Shown in pieces: positions 22,776 through 63,598 of a stretch of 64,000 nucleotides of DNA. The position numbers were made by a program, and so were the translations under genes. Each line of letters opens with the position of its first letter. Position 1 is the stretch's first letter. Origin of the DNA: Bactericera cockerelli. Lineage: Eukaryota; Arthropoda; Insecta; Hemiptera; Triozidae. The DNA is taken from the NCBI GenBank assembly GCA_024516035.1, contig CM044955.1, positions 47,134,969-47,198,968 of the forward strand, read 5' to 3'. A model generated the notes under the pieces. That model was not told the origin of the DNA. It did no database searches and saw only the letters and a list, made by a program, of their open reading frames with translations.

Positions 22776-22869
22776 TCATTCTACTCAATAATTTGACGTG
22801 AGCAGGATTTGAAACCCCAACCCCCTGACTATAAATCCACTGCAGTAACCACTCAGCTGAGGTTTGTAC

Positions 22870-23142
22870 CTTATTGTTCACAGCGTGATTGAGAGCGGCA
22901 ATACTCTCCCAACTTATATTAGGAGGCATAGGTTCATCCTCTTCTTCAATATTCAGATAGTTCTTCATGATAGCAATGTCCGAGTCCAATACACAGTCCT
23001 GTGGCATTTCCAATTCCTTTGCTATTCTCTTCTCCTTTTCGTCGAATGGAAGAGAATTATCTGTTTTCTCACCACAAACAAATTCCCAACTCATGACGTT
23101 GGTATATTTTGTACTTTGATCAATTATTTGTACTAGGACCAA
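22870..23142 (-). pseudogene. Unrecognised gene, exon 1
   Basis: Open from an ATG at 23142 with a second, perhaps better, Met at 23094 (MSWEFVCGE). It ends at AATAAG|GTACAA. The encoded region is acidic, with NISWESIAALNHAVNNK just before the donor. No signal peptide or membrane segment is seen. Which Met is used cannot be decided. Confidence 0.55.
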
Positions 23143-24169
23143 TTAAAATCTCGGCGCAAACGACCTGTCGACGAGGTCAAAGCACTTAAAAGAATCGGGA
23201 TTTTTTTTCCCAAACTGAAATGATTTTCTAAACTGAGGGAATTAAAATGGAAAAATACCTCGAAGATTTTCAAGAAAATATGTGGAAAAATAAGATTTAA
23301 TCAAAAGTAGTTAGTTCCCTGTCAAAGTCAGACTTGAACCACACTGATACTGGCCTATAATGTTTATAGAAAACCAAGGGAGTAATAGCCATGTCGAGAT
23401 GCGGTTGCTAGGTTCCTGCTGCATATACTAATATACATGAGCAGGGACCTAGCCGGACATAAATGGTCTGTAATTTTGAGGTGAGAAACCTTTTTCAGTT
23501 GGAATAGTTTAGGAATGCTCAAAGGACGTCAAAAAAGAGAGATATAAAGTAAAAAATCAATATACGATTTGTAAGAATGAGAGAACAAGGTCATTTTGTA
23601 TTTCATTTTCGCGCTTTCAAAATGATACTACATCTTCTAAAGGACAATGGAAAATAAAGTTCATCATAAAAAGAGTAAAGTTAGTAGCTACCAAATTTGT
23701 TGCACGTAGTTTCTAGGTCGAGTTTTTCGATTTAAAAACAGAGATACCCCATTGGAAAAATAAACACCTTTTTGATCATCAGGCGGTAGTAAACAAAGAA
23801 AAGTAAAACGAAAAAAGTTAATAAAATAAAAAATGAGTATATTATTAAATAATAAGAAAATAGGGGGAATTTACAAAATTAATAGTTCAGGGGATTTCAT
23901 CAGTACAAAAAGGAAATAAATTAATGAAATTAAGAATTAAAATAAGAACTCAGTACTAGGTACAAGGGAATTATTATTTGCGTTAGTAGAAAATGAAAAA
24001 GGAAGAATTCAGTCTAACAGCTAACCATATGTGTCAAGGAGAGAGAGATTACTTCCTCACAAGAGCTTGTGGGAGTGATTTCATTTGAATTAAAGTTACT
24101 AACTTTTCGCTGATTTTACAAGGATTTCGCATGAACCTTTGCGTGAATTTCAAACGATTTTTTGTTAAG
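23143..24169. other. Intergenic, no feature found
   Basis: AT-rich; no gene recognised. A small inverted pair around 23425-23450 (CTGCTCATGTATATTAGTAT) is present. Confidence 0.4.
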
Positions 24170-24430
24170 CGAGTGCTTAACCACTGGTTAAGCACTCGCT
24201 TGCCATGCGGAAGGTCCCGTGTTCGAACCCCGATCCGACTAAAAAATTGTATTCTAAATTTGGTTAAAGTTTTTTGTAAGGGATACCTTCCAGTGCGCTC
24301 GTGTTGACCCAGCACTTAATTGGGAAGTATTGTGTCACCTCTCGCCCATCAGATGGGAGGCATAATACGGTCTACAGTAGCTCCTGTTTCATGGTTACGA
24401 AATAAAAAAGGCTGTGAAACACTCACCATT
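24170..24430 (+). mobile_element. tRNA-headed SINE family E, plus copy
   Basis: GGTTAAGCACTCGCTTGCCA, GTGTTCGAACCCCGATCC head; body CTAAATTTGGTTAAAG, tail CACCTCTCGCCCATCAGA to AAAAAAGGCTGTGAA. The head start is duplicated as an inverted pair (AGCGAGTGCTTAACCACTGG). Confidence 0.75.
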
Positions 24431-24749
24431 AAAAAAATATTTTCGTAAGGATTTTGAGGAGAAGAAGAGAGAAAGACAAATGCGACACATAAGGTTAAGA
24501 CTAATACAACACATCACGAGAGATATAAAAACACAGTAAAACTTTTAATAATAAAAATCACTCTTGTTGAGTTGTAATAAGGATTTAACAGAGTGTAAAC
24601 TAACATTGCTACCATAACGGCTAGTTATCAATAGTCACTGCGCTAATTTTGTGTGAAATTCTCACATCTCGAAATTTTAATGTGCGTAAAGAAATGTGAA
24701 TACCTCTTATACCGAGACGTTGTTATAGTTATTATGAGTTACAGTACAT

Positions 24750-24902
24750 TGGTAGTCAAGTGGTTAATGCGCTAGTCTGGTAATCCAGGTACTGTAGAGA
24801 TTCGTTGGTTCGAATCCCACCCAATGCAAAGACTAGGTGATAGAAAATACTTTTAGCATTAACCTCGCCTGGTGGTTACCTTCCATTAAAGAGTATTCTT
24901 AT
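24750..24902 (+). mobile_element. SINE family A, internally deleted copy
   Basis: GTAGTCAAGTGGTTAATGCG head and TTAACCTCGCCTGGTGGTTA tail are joined with the central GACCACATAATAATAAGAC block missing. Confidence 0.8.
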
Positions 24903-27027
24903 AACAGCCCTGGATAGTACGTTCTAAGCTTTCTCTGTAGCGATTGAGTGTATATTTCTCGTCTTTCGCTATTGTTCAATACGGGTTTACATACATTTTC
25001 CCGCATGTCAGAGAATTTACCTTAGCAGACACCTCACTAGGATAAAATTAACTTTACATTAGTGGTATTGCCTCGATTCTTATTGGATTCTATTGTTTAG
25101 GTACACTATCTCACTTAGATTATGAGGGTGACCTTGGCTCGAAATCACCATGGCAACTCAACATTCCCCGGTCGTGAAATTATTTCTAATAGGAGCATCA
25201 GACCTCGAGAATCATTTTTCAATTGATTCACAGAAACAAAACCAGTCTAATTTTTTACATTATTCCATTTAACGTTTTGTGGTATTCAAAATGTGTATTG
25301 AATATTATTGATTCTCTAGGTAGATGGGGAATCGATTTTCTTCATTTAAGCTGAGAGAGAGGCCGTCGAAACATTTGTCATAAAAATCTTTTGAAATAAA
25401 AATCTAACGCTCACTTTTTCCCCTTATCAAAATCACGAAATTAACTACCTATGCTGACTCTTAAAAAATGCTACGGGCAGATTGGGCTGTTTCACGCGAT
25501 CAGTTCATGGGATAGTGAAGAAAAACACAGCTTTAATTTCTATTTTGAGTCTGAGGATTCATCATGGATACCAAACCTTTACACTGTGACCATTAAATAT
25601 AAACTTACAAAAATATTTATTTGTTCAATGATTAAGAATATTCTTTCACAGATCTTTGATAGGTAGATCAAGCAGAGAAAATTGAGTAATTAAACAAGAA
25701 GTTCAACAGTTATAGGATAAGCTACATGCAGGAATATCAGACGCTTTCCCTTTATCCTACAAGGAAGACAGAAGCGCCTAACGACATCATTTTGTGCACA
25801 TAATTATTAATATCAACTTTGGCGATAGTTAATGTGTACAAGTACGATTTTTCCCTGGAAGTTCGGCTTTTCTTTGTGAGAGCGGCACAAAGCGATGGGT
25901 TAGGAATAGTACATGAACAATATCACGCGCCACCAGAGAGAGGAATAACAAAATGTATTGTGAAGTGCCCATCTACTGGGTTGCCTAAATAGATTTACGT
26001 TTTACTTTTAAACAATCGTTTGACTTTTAAACAATAGTATTCGCTCACTTGCGTTGATGAATGCTGTAAACATCAGCATTTTCCACTCATATACGTACTT
26101 AAAATTTAAATTGTCTACTCAAATTAATAGGACCAAACTCTTTAAAAAAACTTGCGAAATCTAAAAAGTTTGTTAATTTGACGGCTGTCTTTACGAGTAA
26201 GTATTAAATTTACACAGATATAAAATCAAGAGACGTTCTCCTAACAGAATACATCCATGATTTATAGCTTATGGTAAGTACTTAATATTCAAAATTTATT
26301 GATCGAATATTTTTTATGTACATATTTCTATTAAAACTTAAAATGAATGCGTACATCCCTGCTTATGAGTAAAATAGTTAGTTAAAACCTTATGGTAGTT
26401 CAAACACATGTTTGAAGCAAGGTGAAGAATTACTTTGTCTTCTTTAAACAAGATTCATATATTAACAGTTTTCTTTTATCAAATATTATTTTGAATACTT
26501 AGCAAATAAATTACACACATTCAATATTGACTGAAACATGATTTGGGTTAAATACTACTTTGCATACTAGAACATGACTTCCCGAATTTATTAAAAAATT
26601 AAGACATTTTAGTTACACATTAAAAACTACGTAAAAAAACTATCTACTCAATGAACTGTCATTGAAAACCAGCGCAAGAGAGCTGTAAAGAGTCCAAATT
26701 GTACCCAATTTGGCCCCGAAAAGGCTAAAAAGTTTTCAAAAAACCAAGACAGTTAATCCCTAAAAAATAATTGGAAATTTAAATGTCAAAGCACACGTCG
26801 TCTACCTTATCGCATTGAAATCAATTTTAAAACACTAAAAGACGAAATGTCGCTCTGAAAATGAAATAGTCTTGTTAAAACATATGTATTTCTTCTGTCA
26901 TACAAAATACACATTTCACAAAGCTCACAGCTCGGCACGGTCGAAGATTTGGTTACGCTTCTGCAAATTATCCATACACAAGGTTACATTCATACATCAC
27001 ATTGGCATTAAAACAAAAGCACGGGCT
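24903..27027. other. Intergenic and kinesin-13 3' UTR, no repeat recognised
   Basis: Unusually repeat-poor 2.1 kb for this window. The right part must include the kinesin 3' UTR, whose end is unknown. Confidence 0.4.
26587..26592 (-). terminator. Candidate kinesin-13 polyadenylation signal
   Basis: AATAAA on the minus strand about 440 nt past the stop codon. Other AATAAA copies exist further downstream near 26295, so use of this one is only plausible. Confidence 0.2.
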
Positions 27028-56201
<29,174 letters not shown>

Positions 56202-57162
56202 GCTTTGCTAGCGACACACGGGGGAGGGAGGAAGAGCACGGCACTGTTTTTAACAAGTCCACACTGATATCTCGAAAACAGGGAGCATTAAGTTTTTTAG
56301 GGAACCATGCATCACGATTTCAAGGACACTTTGTTCACGTTATCGGGTGGTGACTTTGTTTAATGGCACCACTTTGGATTTTATAATCAATTTAAGAATT
56401 TAAGAAATTGTTATCATTTTGGAAATTATCTTATTATTATTTTATAGACTGGTTGGAGTTCCACAAGAGAAGCACCAATTTTCACACCGACCTCTATTTA
56501 GATCTATTGTGACCTTGTCTTAGAGATGAAAGAAATAAGTACGCCTGGGAAATAAGACTAAAAATCAGATGGTGGTACAGTTTTTTTTACACATTAATTT
56601 ATGATTGTACCTATATGTTTCTTTTTCTCCAGATGTAAAAAACAAGTAGGTATCTGCAATATCTTTCAATTGCATTTTTCTCTCTCGTTACATCCTGTAT
56701 TTCGGTAATTAAAATCTTCTACCTCATAATAAGAGCCGTTAATGTGTTACGTGATGTTTAAGTTATCTATCGTTCAAAAGGGGTAATTAAAAGCGTTAAC
56801 CAATATATTCCTTACTATATGAACATATGTCGTTCACGACAAGTGCTTTTCATTACAAATTACAGCTAATCCATGAGATTAGCTGCAAAGTATAATGCTG
56901 ATAACACACGTCGGAGAGATAGCTATCAGTATTTCGACATCCAATACATCCTTATCAAGCGTCACTGGTACTTGCCAAACCAGACGGCGCATCCGACAGG
57001 TTGCTTGGCTGATAAGAGAAGTGATAAGGAACTAATTGCCCGGGTGCTATTAAATCTATTAACAGAGCGAGTTCTACCAGAAGTTGATTGGAAAGCAAAA
57101 TAAGACATAGGTCTTACGAGTTGTGTTCCATACAGGACAGTTCACAGCTGTTGGAGAAAAAA
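56202..57162. promoter_or_regulatory. Upstream of kinesin-13 first ATG; 5' UTR or promoter by position
   Basis: No TATA box, CpG-rich stretch or clear splice site identified. The 5' end of the transcript cannot be placed and may be further upstream. Confidence 0.25.
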
Positions 57163-57312
57163 AAGTTATCATATTTGTGTTAGTCACTTTCGTGATATCA
57201 CAACTACTCAAACTTCTTTTACAAAATCTAAGCTGAAACCGGGACTTGAACCACCACCGACCTCCAGGTTACAAGTCCGCCGCCTTATCGATCAAGCTAC
57301 TGAGGTCGGTGA
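57163..57312 (-). mobile_element. SINE family D, full copy
   Basis: GTTATCATATTTGTGTTAGT, GGGACTTGAACCACCACCGA, GCCTTATCGATCAAGCTACT. Confidence 0.87.
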
Positions 57313-58319
57313 TTAATTATATTAAGAAAAAAATCTTTTTCTTTGTGGTACAAATTTCTTGACCTAGTAAATCTAGAAACTAGCAAATATTTCAAATATA
57401 AATGAGAATAACTACGTAAGGAAATACATCAAATCACAAAAGAGGTTTAAGTGTGAATGATTCTCAAAAAATTGGCACTTTCTCAATAATTGGCACTGTT
57501 CTCTTTTGTACTGAGGTATTAAGAGTTCAATCCCCGTCGGGATGGAAAAAATTCTATACTCTCTACTTATGTTTAGAATTTCTGAGGTCTACTTAATCCT
57601 CACGCGAGGAAAAATGAGCAGTTACTTCTACGAGTAACTTATTTACGAGATCTCATGCGAGGTACAACATAAGGATAATGTTGTAAAGGATTTAGAAAAG
57701 TATAGGAGGAGAGGCTTTTAGTAATGCTGTACACTCACTAAAAATGTGAATCTCTCTTGTGAAGCAAGAGAGATAGATTCACAAGAGAGCATAACTAATA
57801 TTTATCAATTCTACAAATTAATGCATAACATATCTTAAGACATACCTACAAAGTTAAGTAACCTAGTCTTTTAAAACAATTAAGATGATTCTGTTGCAAT
57901 AACGAAGATTATTCCCTAAATTTTTAATTAATTAATGTCAAATGAATTGATATGTTGCTCTCAAATGAATTAACATGAAACATGTTGCTCTCAAATGAAT
58001 TAACTCAGATACTCTCAAACGAATAAACAAAATTCTCCTCTTAATAGAGACTAGATAGAATTAAAGCATCTCCTCGTGTGAGAGGTGGTAACGTCATCCA
58101 GCTCACTTGTGCATCTGAGTGCATTGCATTAGATTAGATGAACGATAATTTATTTTATGCAAATTTTAAATAAGTGCAAATTTCTTTCATACTATTGTGT
58201 ATCAAATAATGCTGTTCGGTCACAATTTCCGCTTTCTTTTGTTCCTCGAATGTGTGCACCAATCATTTTTGGTCATTAGAAGTACACAACAAGGGATCGA
58301 TTGCAACTCCCACAGAAAA
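57313..58319. other. Intergenic, short repeats
   Basis: Hairpin TCTCTTGTGAAGCAAGAGA near 57752 and GTTGCTCTCAAATGAATTAA repeated at 57953 and 57984. Confidence 0.45.
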
Positions 58320-58900
58320 ACTGTCTGTCACTAAAATGGCATTGTTAAATTAGTATCTCAAAATGGTTCACTGTGAAGTCACTAGAATTATCTGTTGTAG
58401 AGTTTTGTTACTAAAATGGTTTACTGTGAAGTGATGTGTCACTAAAATAGTATATAGAGGTCGCAATTTGTTACTAAAATGGTTTACTGTGCTTGTAATC
58501 TCCCACTAAAATCATATATTCGGTGGTAGAGGTTAGTTACAAAAATTGTTCACTGTGAAGTTATGTAAAACCAATAGAATCGTTCTCAGTGGTAGAGTTT
58601 TTGTTACTAAAATCGTTCACTGTGAGTTACAACACTGAGATCACGTGAAAGAGGTTTGCCACTAAAAACCATACAAAGAGGAAGCAAATGATCACTAGAA
58701 TCGTAAACAAAAAGTACGTTTATTCAAAAAAACTTAAATCGTACAACGGAAATGAACACGATTGGTCACTAAAATCTTACAAAGAAGAAACCGTTTATAA
58801 CTAGATCGTGCAAAGAGGAATCGGTTTCTCACTGAAATCGTAAACTATAGCGAAACAGTTCGTCACTGAAATTCATAGTCACTGAAATTCATACACCACA
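58320..58900. repeat. Degenerate TCACTAAAAT repeats upstream of kinesin-13
   Basis: At least twelve irregular units of TCACTAAAAT + GGTTTACTGTGAAGT type, spaced about 25-50 bp, diverging to the right. Confidence 0.75.
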
Positions 58901-59429
58901 ATTTTTTTTTCACCAGTGTGAAACGAGCACTTAAAGTATTATATTACAAAGGTAGAACACTTCTTCGAACTCACTACCGATGGGAAGCGTGCCTCCGAAG
59001 TTGTAAACGAACCTTACTCACGACAATTTATCAATAACTATCGATACGATTTTATCAGCCCGAGATTCGTTGGTCCAAATGAAGTTTTCCTGCTTCCAGT
59101 TCGGCTAAGACACTGCACTAGAATCTAGTCTTACCAATTGGCAACTAGTTAAGGTCTCGGGAGTACTTGTGAACTCTTCACTGCCCACGCTATACAAGTA
59201 CGTCGCCTCTTGTCAGAATAGAGTCTCCTCTGTGTCTATATACAATGAGATCGGGATGACAGATTTTGGACCGTAAAGAATGAGAGTTGACAACCATGGA
59301 GAAAGAAGTAAATGGAGACGTACGTCATAACGTACATCTCATGGGTAATACATTTGTCCCATAAAAAAAACTATCCAAAAGGATGTGAGAAGAAAAATTA
59401 ATAGTAATAATTATAATAATACATAATAT

Positions 59430-59490
59430 ATTACTATTTAGTGGAAGGGAACCACCATGCGACGTTAATGCTTAAAGCATTTTCTACCGT
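59430..59490 (-). mobile_element. SINE family A, tail fragment
   Basis: TTAGTGGAAGGGAACCACCA, GCATTTTCTACC. A neighbouring block (AATGTGAGAAGAAAAATTAA) is repeated together with the tail at 59500-59590. Confidence 0.65.
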
Positions 59491-59547
59491 TATTACCTCC
59501 AAAAGAATGTGAGAAGAAAAATTAACAGTAATAATTAGAAAAATATT

Positions 59548-59722
59548 ACTCTTTAGTGGAAGGGAACCACCATGCGAGGTTAATGCTCATTTTCTACCAT
59601 CTAACTCTCAGAGTCTTATTATTATGTGATCTAATAGTCAAATTAATGAGGATTGATTCATGCATTGGATGGGATTCGAACCAACGGATCCCTAATACGC
59701 TAGCTGGATTACCAGACAAGAT
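59548..59722 (-). mobile_element. SINE family A, minus copy
   Basis: TTTAGTGGAAGGGAACCACC, GAGTCTTATTATTATGTGAT, GGGATTCGAACCAACGGATC. Confidence 0.82.
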
Positions 59723-60594
59723 TAATCTGTTATTGTTGTGATTTCCTCTGTGATAAAACTAACAAAGATGGCCGATCTCAGGGGACAGGTTTGGGGTAAT
59801 ACGACTTCTCCTTTACTTATTCTTATTTATCCATGGAGACAACAGATGTTACATACTGTATATCCTTAATCGAACACCCTGTATGTAAAGTCGAAAACAA
59901 GCCTCAACTTCGTTGAAGCAGGCTCTCGAACTACCAGCTTCCAACATCGAGAGCCTGCCTTCAGTACACCTCTATCAGTAACACGTAAGTGAACGGAACC
60001 AATAGCCCCCTCATAATTATTTAGTCCACTGCTCATGAAAACCAACTAGTCAAAGGCCACGGCTTTTACAGTCCTCCGTGTCCCTTCCTTGCTATCGAAC
60101 AACAGATATGTGCGCTTTGTTTATAAATATGGCGCGGAGGGAGGACAACGTTGTCAAATCTACACACATTATAAATTCCGACCATTTTTATTTTTCCAGC
60201 TCAAGACAGAAAAGACAAACTCGGCAACAGTGAGTGGTGTCCTTAACTTATACTACCCATGTCTTTCTCCTCATGTGGCTATGATTCAGAATCTACCCAT
60301 CCAACCCGGGAGACAGAGACAGACAGGATTATGATTCACAAGTCTTGGAGACAATTATTCTAAAATATTACTTCGTTTTCATAGACTAATAAAAGTGTTA
60401 TTAACCTGAGCAAATCTGCTGTTAATTGCAGCTACAGTGTTTGACAGTTCTCGAGACTTAGATGGTGCCATTCTTAGGTTCAAACCCATCGGTCATCAGA
60501 AATGTTGCTGATGTGATGAAAAACATATGGTATGTAATCTATTTAAATCCCAGCGTCCGTCAGATATGGAAAGATGGAAAGTCAGATCTATCTT
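59723..60594. other. Intergenic, no gene found
   Basis: Contains an inverted pair AAGCAGGCTCTCGA/CGAGAGCCTGCCTT at 59925-59965. No other feature. Confidence 0.4.
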
Positions 60595-60868
60595 ATTATT
60601 ATCTGACCTGGTTGCAGGGTTTTCCATGAAACCCTTACAATAAAATTAACACAGCGACATAATTAGATCTATTGTGACCAGTTGATTCTATTTGATTTTA
60701 ACGTCCTGATGGAGATAGACAGTCAGGACGGGGGTTCTACCCTCCATTCGTCTGGCATCGTACCAGCTACCCACATTAACCTCAACCTGGGTAGGGCCGG
60801 AAATGCTCAGGCTCACGTGTTTGGAGGGAACAGAATTTCCTTCGAAAAGTCTGCCCCAACCGGGGATC
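60595..60868 (-). mobile_element. SINE family C, minus copy, fused to family D
   Basis: CTGACCTGGTTGCAGGGTTT tail, TTAGATCTATTGTGACCAGT, body and TCTGCCCCAACCGGGG. At 60868 the head turns into the plus-strand family D head. Confidence 0.82.
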
Positions 60869-60998
60869 GATAAGGCGGTGGACTTGTAACCTGGAGGTCG
60901 GTGGTTCACGTCCCGGTTCCAGAGTAGATTTAGTAAAGCAAGTTTGAGTAGTTGTGATATCACGAATGTGACTAACACAAATATGATAACTTTTTTAA
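60868..60998 (+). mobile_element. SINE family D, plus copy
   Basis: GATCGATAAGGCGGTGGACT, GGTCGGTGGTTCACGTCCCG, GTAGTTGTGATATCACGAAT. Confidence 0.82.
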
Positions 60999-61059
60999 CT
61001 TTAACTATTAATAATCTTCATCTATACTATCTAATCGCCAGACTACTACAGTCCGTTAG

Positions 61060-61170
61060 TAAGATTCGAGATCCATTACAATCCTTCCTTCCATCCATAT
61101 CTATTACAATGCTTCCATCCATATCCATTACAATTCTTCCATCTATATCCATTACATCAATTCTTCCATA
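61060..61170. repeat. 24-bp tandem repeat, about five units
   Basis: CCATCCATATCCATTACAAT + TCTT with point changes. Confidence 0.75.
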
Positions 61171-61439
61171 TCGATATCCACGTTCGGACAGTTGCACCGA
61201 AGAGAAATCGCCAAGGCCGCTTTACACTGTACGCAGATCGTCTCGGTGCAAAATTTGAACAAATAAGGAGATCACAACGATTTGAAAATGGAAAAAGGAA
61301 AGAAAAAAAATCTTACATAAATTAGAGCTGACAAGACCTAGAGATGTGGTTCGGTTCAATGTCAAGTGGTAGCTAAAGCTAATTGAGAGAATAAAAACAA
61401 AAGTAGTCATTTCCGATAGCATTCGACAGGTGAAAGTAT

Positions 61440-61640
61440 CCTCCGTGGCTCACTGGTTAAGAGCATTGATTGCTGACCCGGAGGTTGCGGGTTCGAATCC
61501 CGGCCGGAGAGGAAAATTCTGACTGACTTTTTCCGTTTCCGGAATGGCATGGATGTAAAGTGCCCTGAAGTAATGCGAAAGCAGTTCCGGGGCACAACTA
61601 CCTATTTTCTTTCTTCCTTTTTTTTTAAAAAAAAAGAGGT
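61440..61640 (+). mobile_element. SINE family B, near-full copy
   Basis: CTCCGTGGCTCACTGGTTAA head, GGGTTCGAATCCCGGCCGG, body TCCGGAATGGCATGGATGTA, T- and A-rich end. Confidence 0.85.
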
Positions 61641-61807
61641 GCACGCATCATTTTATAGTGACTTATTATTAGGTGCTCCCGTGCTCTCTTGGAAAAGTAT
61701 AGCACCTAGTAGTAGAAATATGCAGGTGAGTGCTGTTTCCTTCTCAAATCGGCTGATAAAAACATTCCTTAAACATCTCGGAAAAGAAACAAACGGTTTC
61801 GTTCATA

Positions 61808-62036
61808 ATAATAACACTCTTTAGTGGAAGGTAACCACCAGGCGAGATTAATGCTCATAGCATTTTCTACCTCCTGACCCTCAGAGTCTTATTATTATGT
61901 GGTCATAAACTCAAATTAATGAGGAAAACTTCATGCATTGGGTGGTATTCTAACCAACAGATCCCTACACTACCTGGATTACGAGACCCTTAACCACTAG
62001 ACTACCAGTGCACTTGACCACTTGACTACCAGTGCA
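61808..62036 (-). mobile_element. SINE family A, full copy
   Basis: ACACTCTTTAGTGGAAGGTA, GTCATAAACTCAAATTAATG, inverted head with a duplicated ACTTGACCACTTGACTACCA stretch. Confidence 0.82.
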
Positions 62037-62854
62037 CAGTTATCAATTGCCACACTAATCAATGACTGATCACTATGTTTAATGGAGCTGATGAACGAAC
62101 TCCAAGTGTAGAAAAAAACCCTCTTCTAAGAAAAAAAAAAAAAAAAATCGAGTAATCCTGTACTTGTAAATCGAGATAAAGAATTAGCCGACCTTCGCAT
62201 AGAACAAGATGAATTGTGAACATTAAGAATGAATAATTCATCAACAATGACACAAGACAGCAAAGATCACAAATACATGTATCATTATGTTAAGTAGGTA
62301 CACGGGTACATACATAGAATTAACTTGAAATGTAAAAAAATTCAAATCAGAAAAGGCAAAGGTCACAAGAAATGCCTCTACGTTTCAGGGACACCAGGTA
62401 TGGTACAGGAGGTGCCAAGGACCAAACAGTACGAGTAAGGGTGTTAAAGCGCCAAATAAGCAACTTCCTTGAAATTGTTGGAAAGTATTAAATTTACAGG
62501 GAACCTAATTATTATATGAATAATTATTATATATAAGAAAAAAATAGTACACATATTATTAATTCATTAAACCGTTCTATAATCCCTGTACACAAGCCTG
62601 GACGGACAAGGCGCATCTCTGAATGGCCTGCATAGAGTGCCCAGTCACAGAGAAGACAACGTCCGCTAATTAGCCTGATCTGCTCAGCCCAATAGAGTCT
62701 AGACTGAAATCTGCATGGAGCGATGGAGCATGCTAATTGAGAAATTGCATTAATGTGGCAATTAGGAGGAACCCGCTAGAAGGCGTCGCCGAGCCTCTGG
62801 GGAAGAAAGCGGTCCAGTATTATCGACTGCTCTCTTATACTATCCATTTATTTA
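62037..62854. other. Intergenic, no feature found
   Basis: No gene or repeat recognised. Confidence 0.4.
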
Positions 62855-62904
62855 ATATGGGGTTTGGTGGAAGAGAAAGCCACAGGCCTTAACCTTGTCC
62901 TTGG
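62855..62904 (+). mobile_element. LINE 3'-end fragment like 33890
   Basis: ATGGGGTTTGGTGGAAGAGA + AAGCCACAGGCCTTAACC. Confidence 0.55.
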
Positions 62905-63222
62905 TTGATTCATCATAGGGTGGCGTCATCGTGAACGATGGTAGCCAGACACTGGAGGAATGACAAGGGCTCCCAGAACCAAGTCAATGCTGGTCAACTC
63001 CCTGTTTATAGTCCCCCAGCCAGACTGCTGGTCTACTTAATGTTTATAGTCCCCCAGCCAGACTGCTGGTCTACTTAATGTTTATAATCCCCCAGCCAGA
63101 CTGCTGGTCTACTCCCTGTTTATAGTCCCCCAATCAGACTGCTGGTCTACTACCTGTTTATAGTCCCCCAGGCAGACTGATCGTCTACTACCTGTTTATA
63201 GTCCCTCAGCCAGACTTGGTTG
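62905..63222 (+). repeat. Family G repeat with six tandem 38-bp units
   Basis: GATTCATCATAGGGTGGCGT, then units of AGACTGCTGGTCTACTTAAT + GTTTATAGTCCCCCAGCC. The unit number varies among copies in the window (1 at 29495, 4 at 14745, 6 here). Confidence 0.8.
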
Positions 63223-63379
63223 ATTACATAGTCTAATATACATCTCACATCTCCTTTGCCTTTATAATATATTAGCTTATGTTGCTATTGGGGTCGGGAT
63301 TGTTCAACCTTATGGTTGAGGCTGTTAGGGTGGAGCACTTTTTTTTACGGCTGGATGCTCTTCCTAACGCAAACGAGTC

Positions 63380-63598
63380 CATTTGGTTTTAACGTCCTGA
63401 TCAGGAAGGGGGTGTTACACTCCATTTGCTGGGAATCGTACCAGCTACCCACTACCCACATTAACCTCACCCAGCCTGGGTAGGCCCGGAAATGCCAGCC
63501 TCATGTGTTTGGAGGAGCAGAATCTGCTCCAACTGGGGTTCGAACTCGGGATCTCTAGACTACGGACAGTATTTACAACCGTTAGGCCACGGAGGCTA
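63380..63598 (-). mobile_element. SINE family C, minus copy
   Basis: TTTTAACGTCCTGATCAGGA, CACATTAACCTCACCCAGCC + TGGGTAGG, inverted head ACTACGGACAGTATTTACAA. The last 400 bases of the window hold nothing else recognisable. Confidence 0.82.

Larger units (their letters stand above)
20988..23142 (-). pseudogene. Unrecognised helical protein gene, three exons, frameshifted
   Basis: Three minus-strand blocks joined by good splice sites (23142-22870, 22197-21939, 21474-20988) encode one roughly 330-residue alpha-helical, charged protein. Splice phases agree at both introns (NNK|VRG and GG|MM). It opens with an acidic stretch (NIEEEDEPMPP), continues as basic and acidic helices, and ends in KAIHTQYLFAFHYPHIMKQ followed by an acidic tail. 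Exon 2 contains two compensating indels that put TAG and TAA in the first frame, and exon 3 has a one-base loss just after LAKVLEV. I do not recognise the family. It is either a recently decayed gene or an intact gene with assembly indels; the error-free 2.5-kb kinesin coding sequence nearby favours real decay. Confidence 0.6.
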
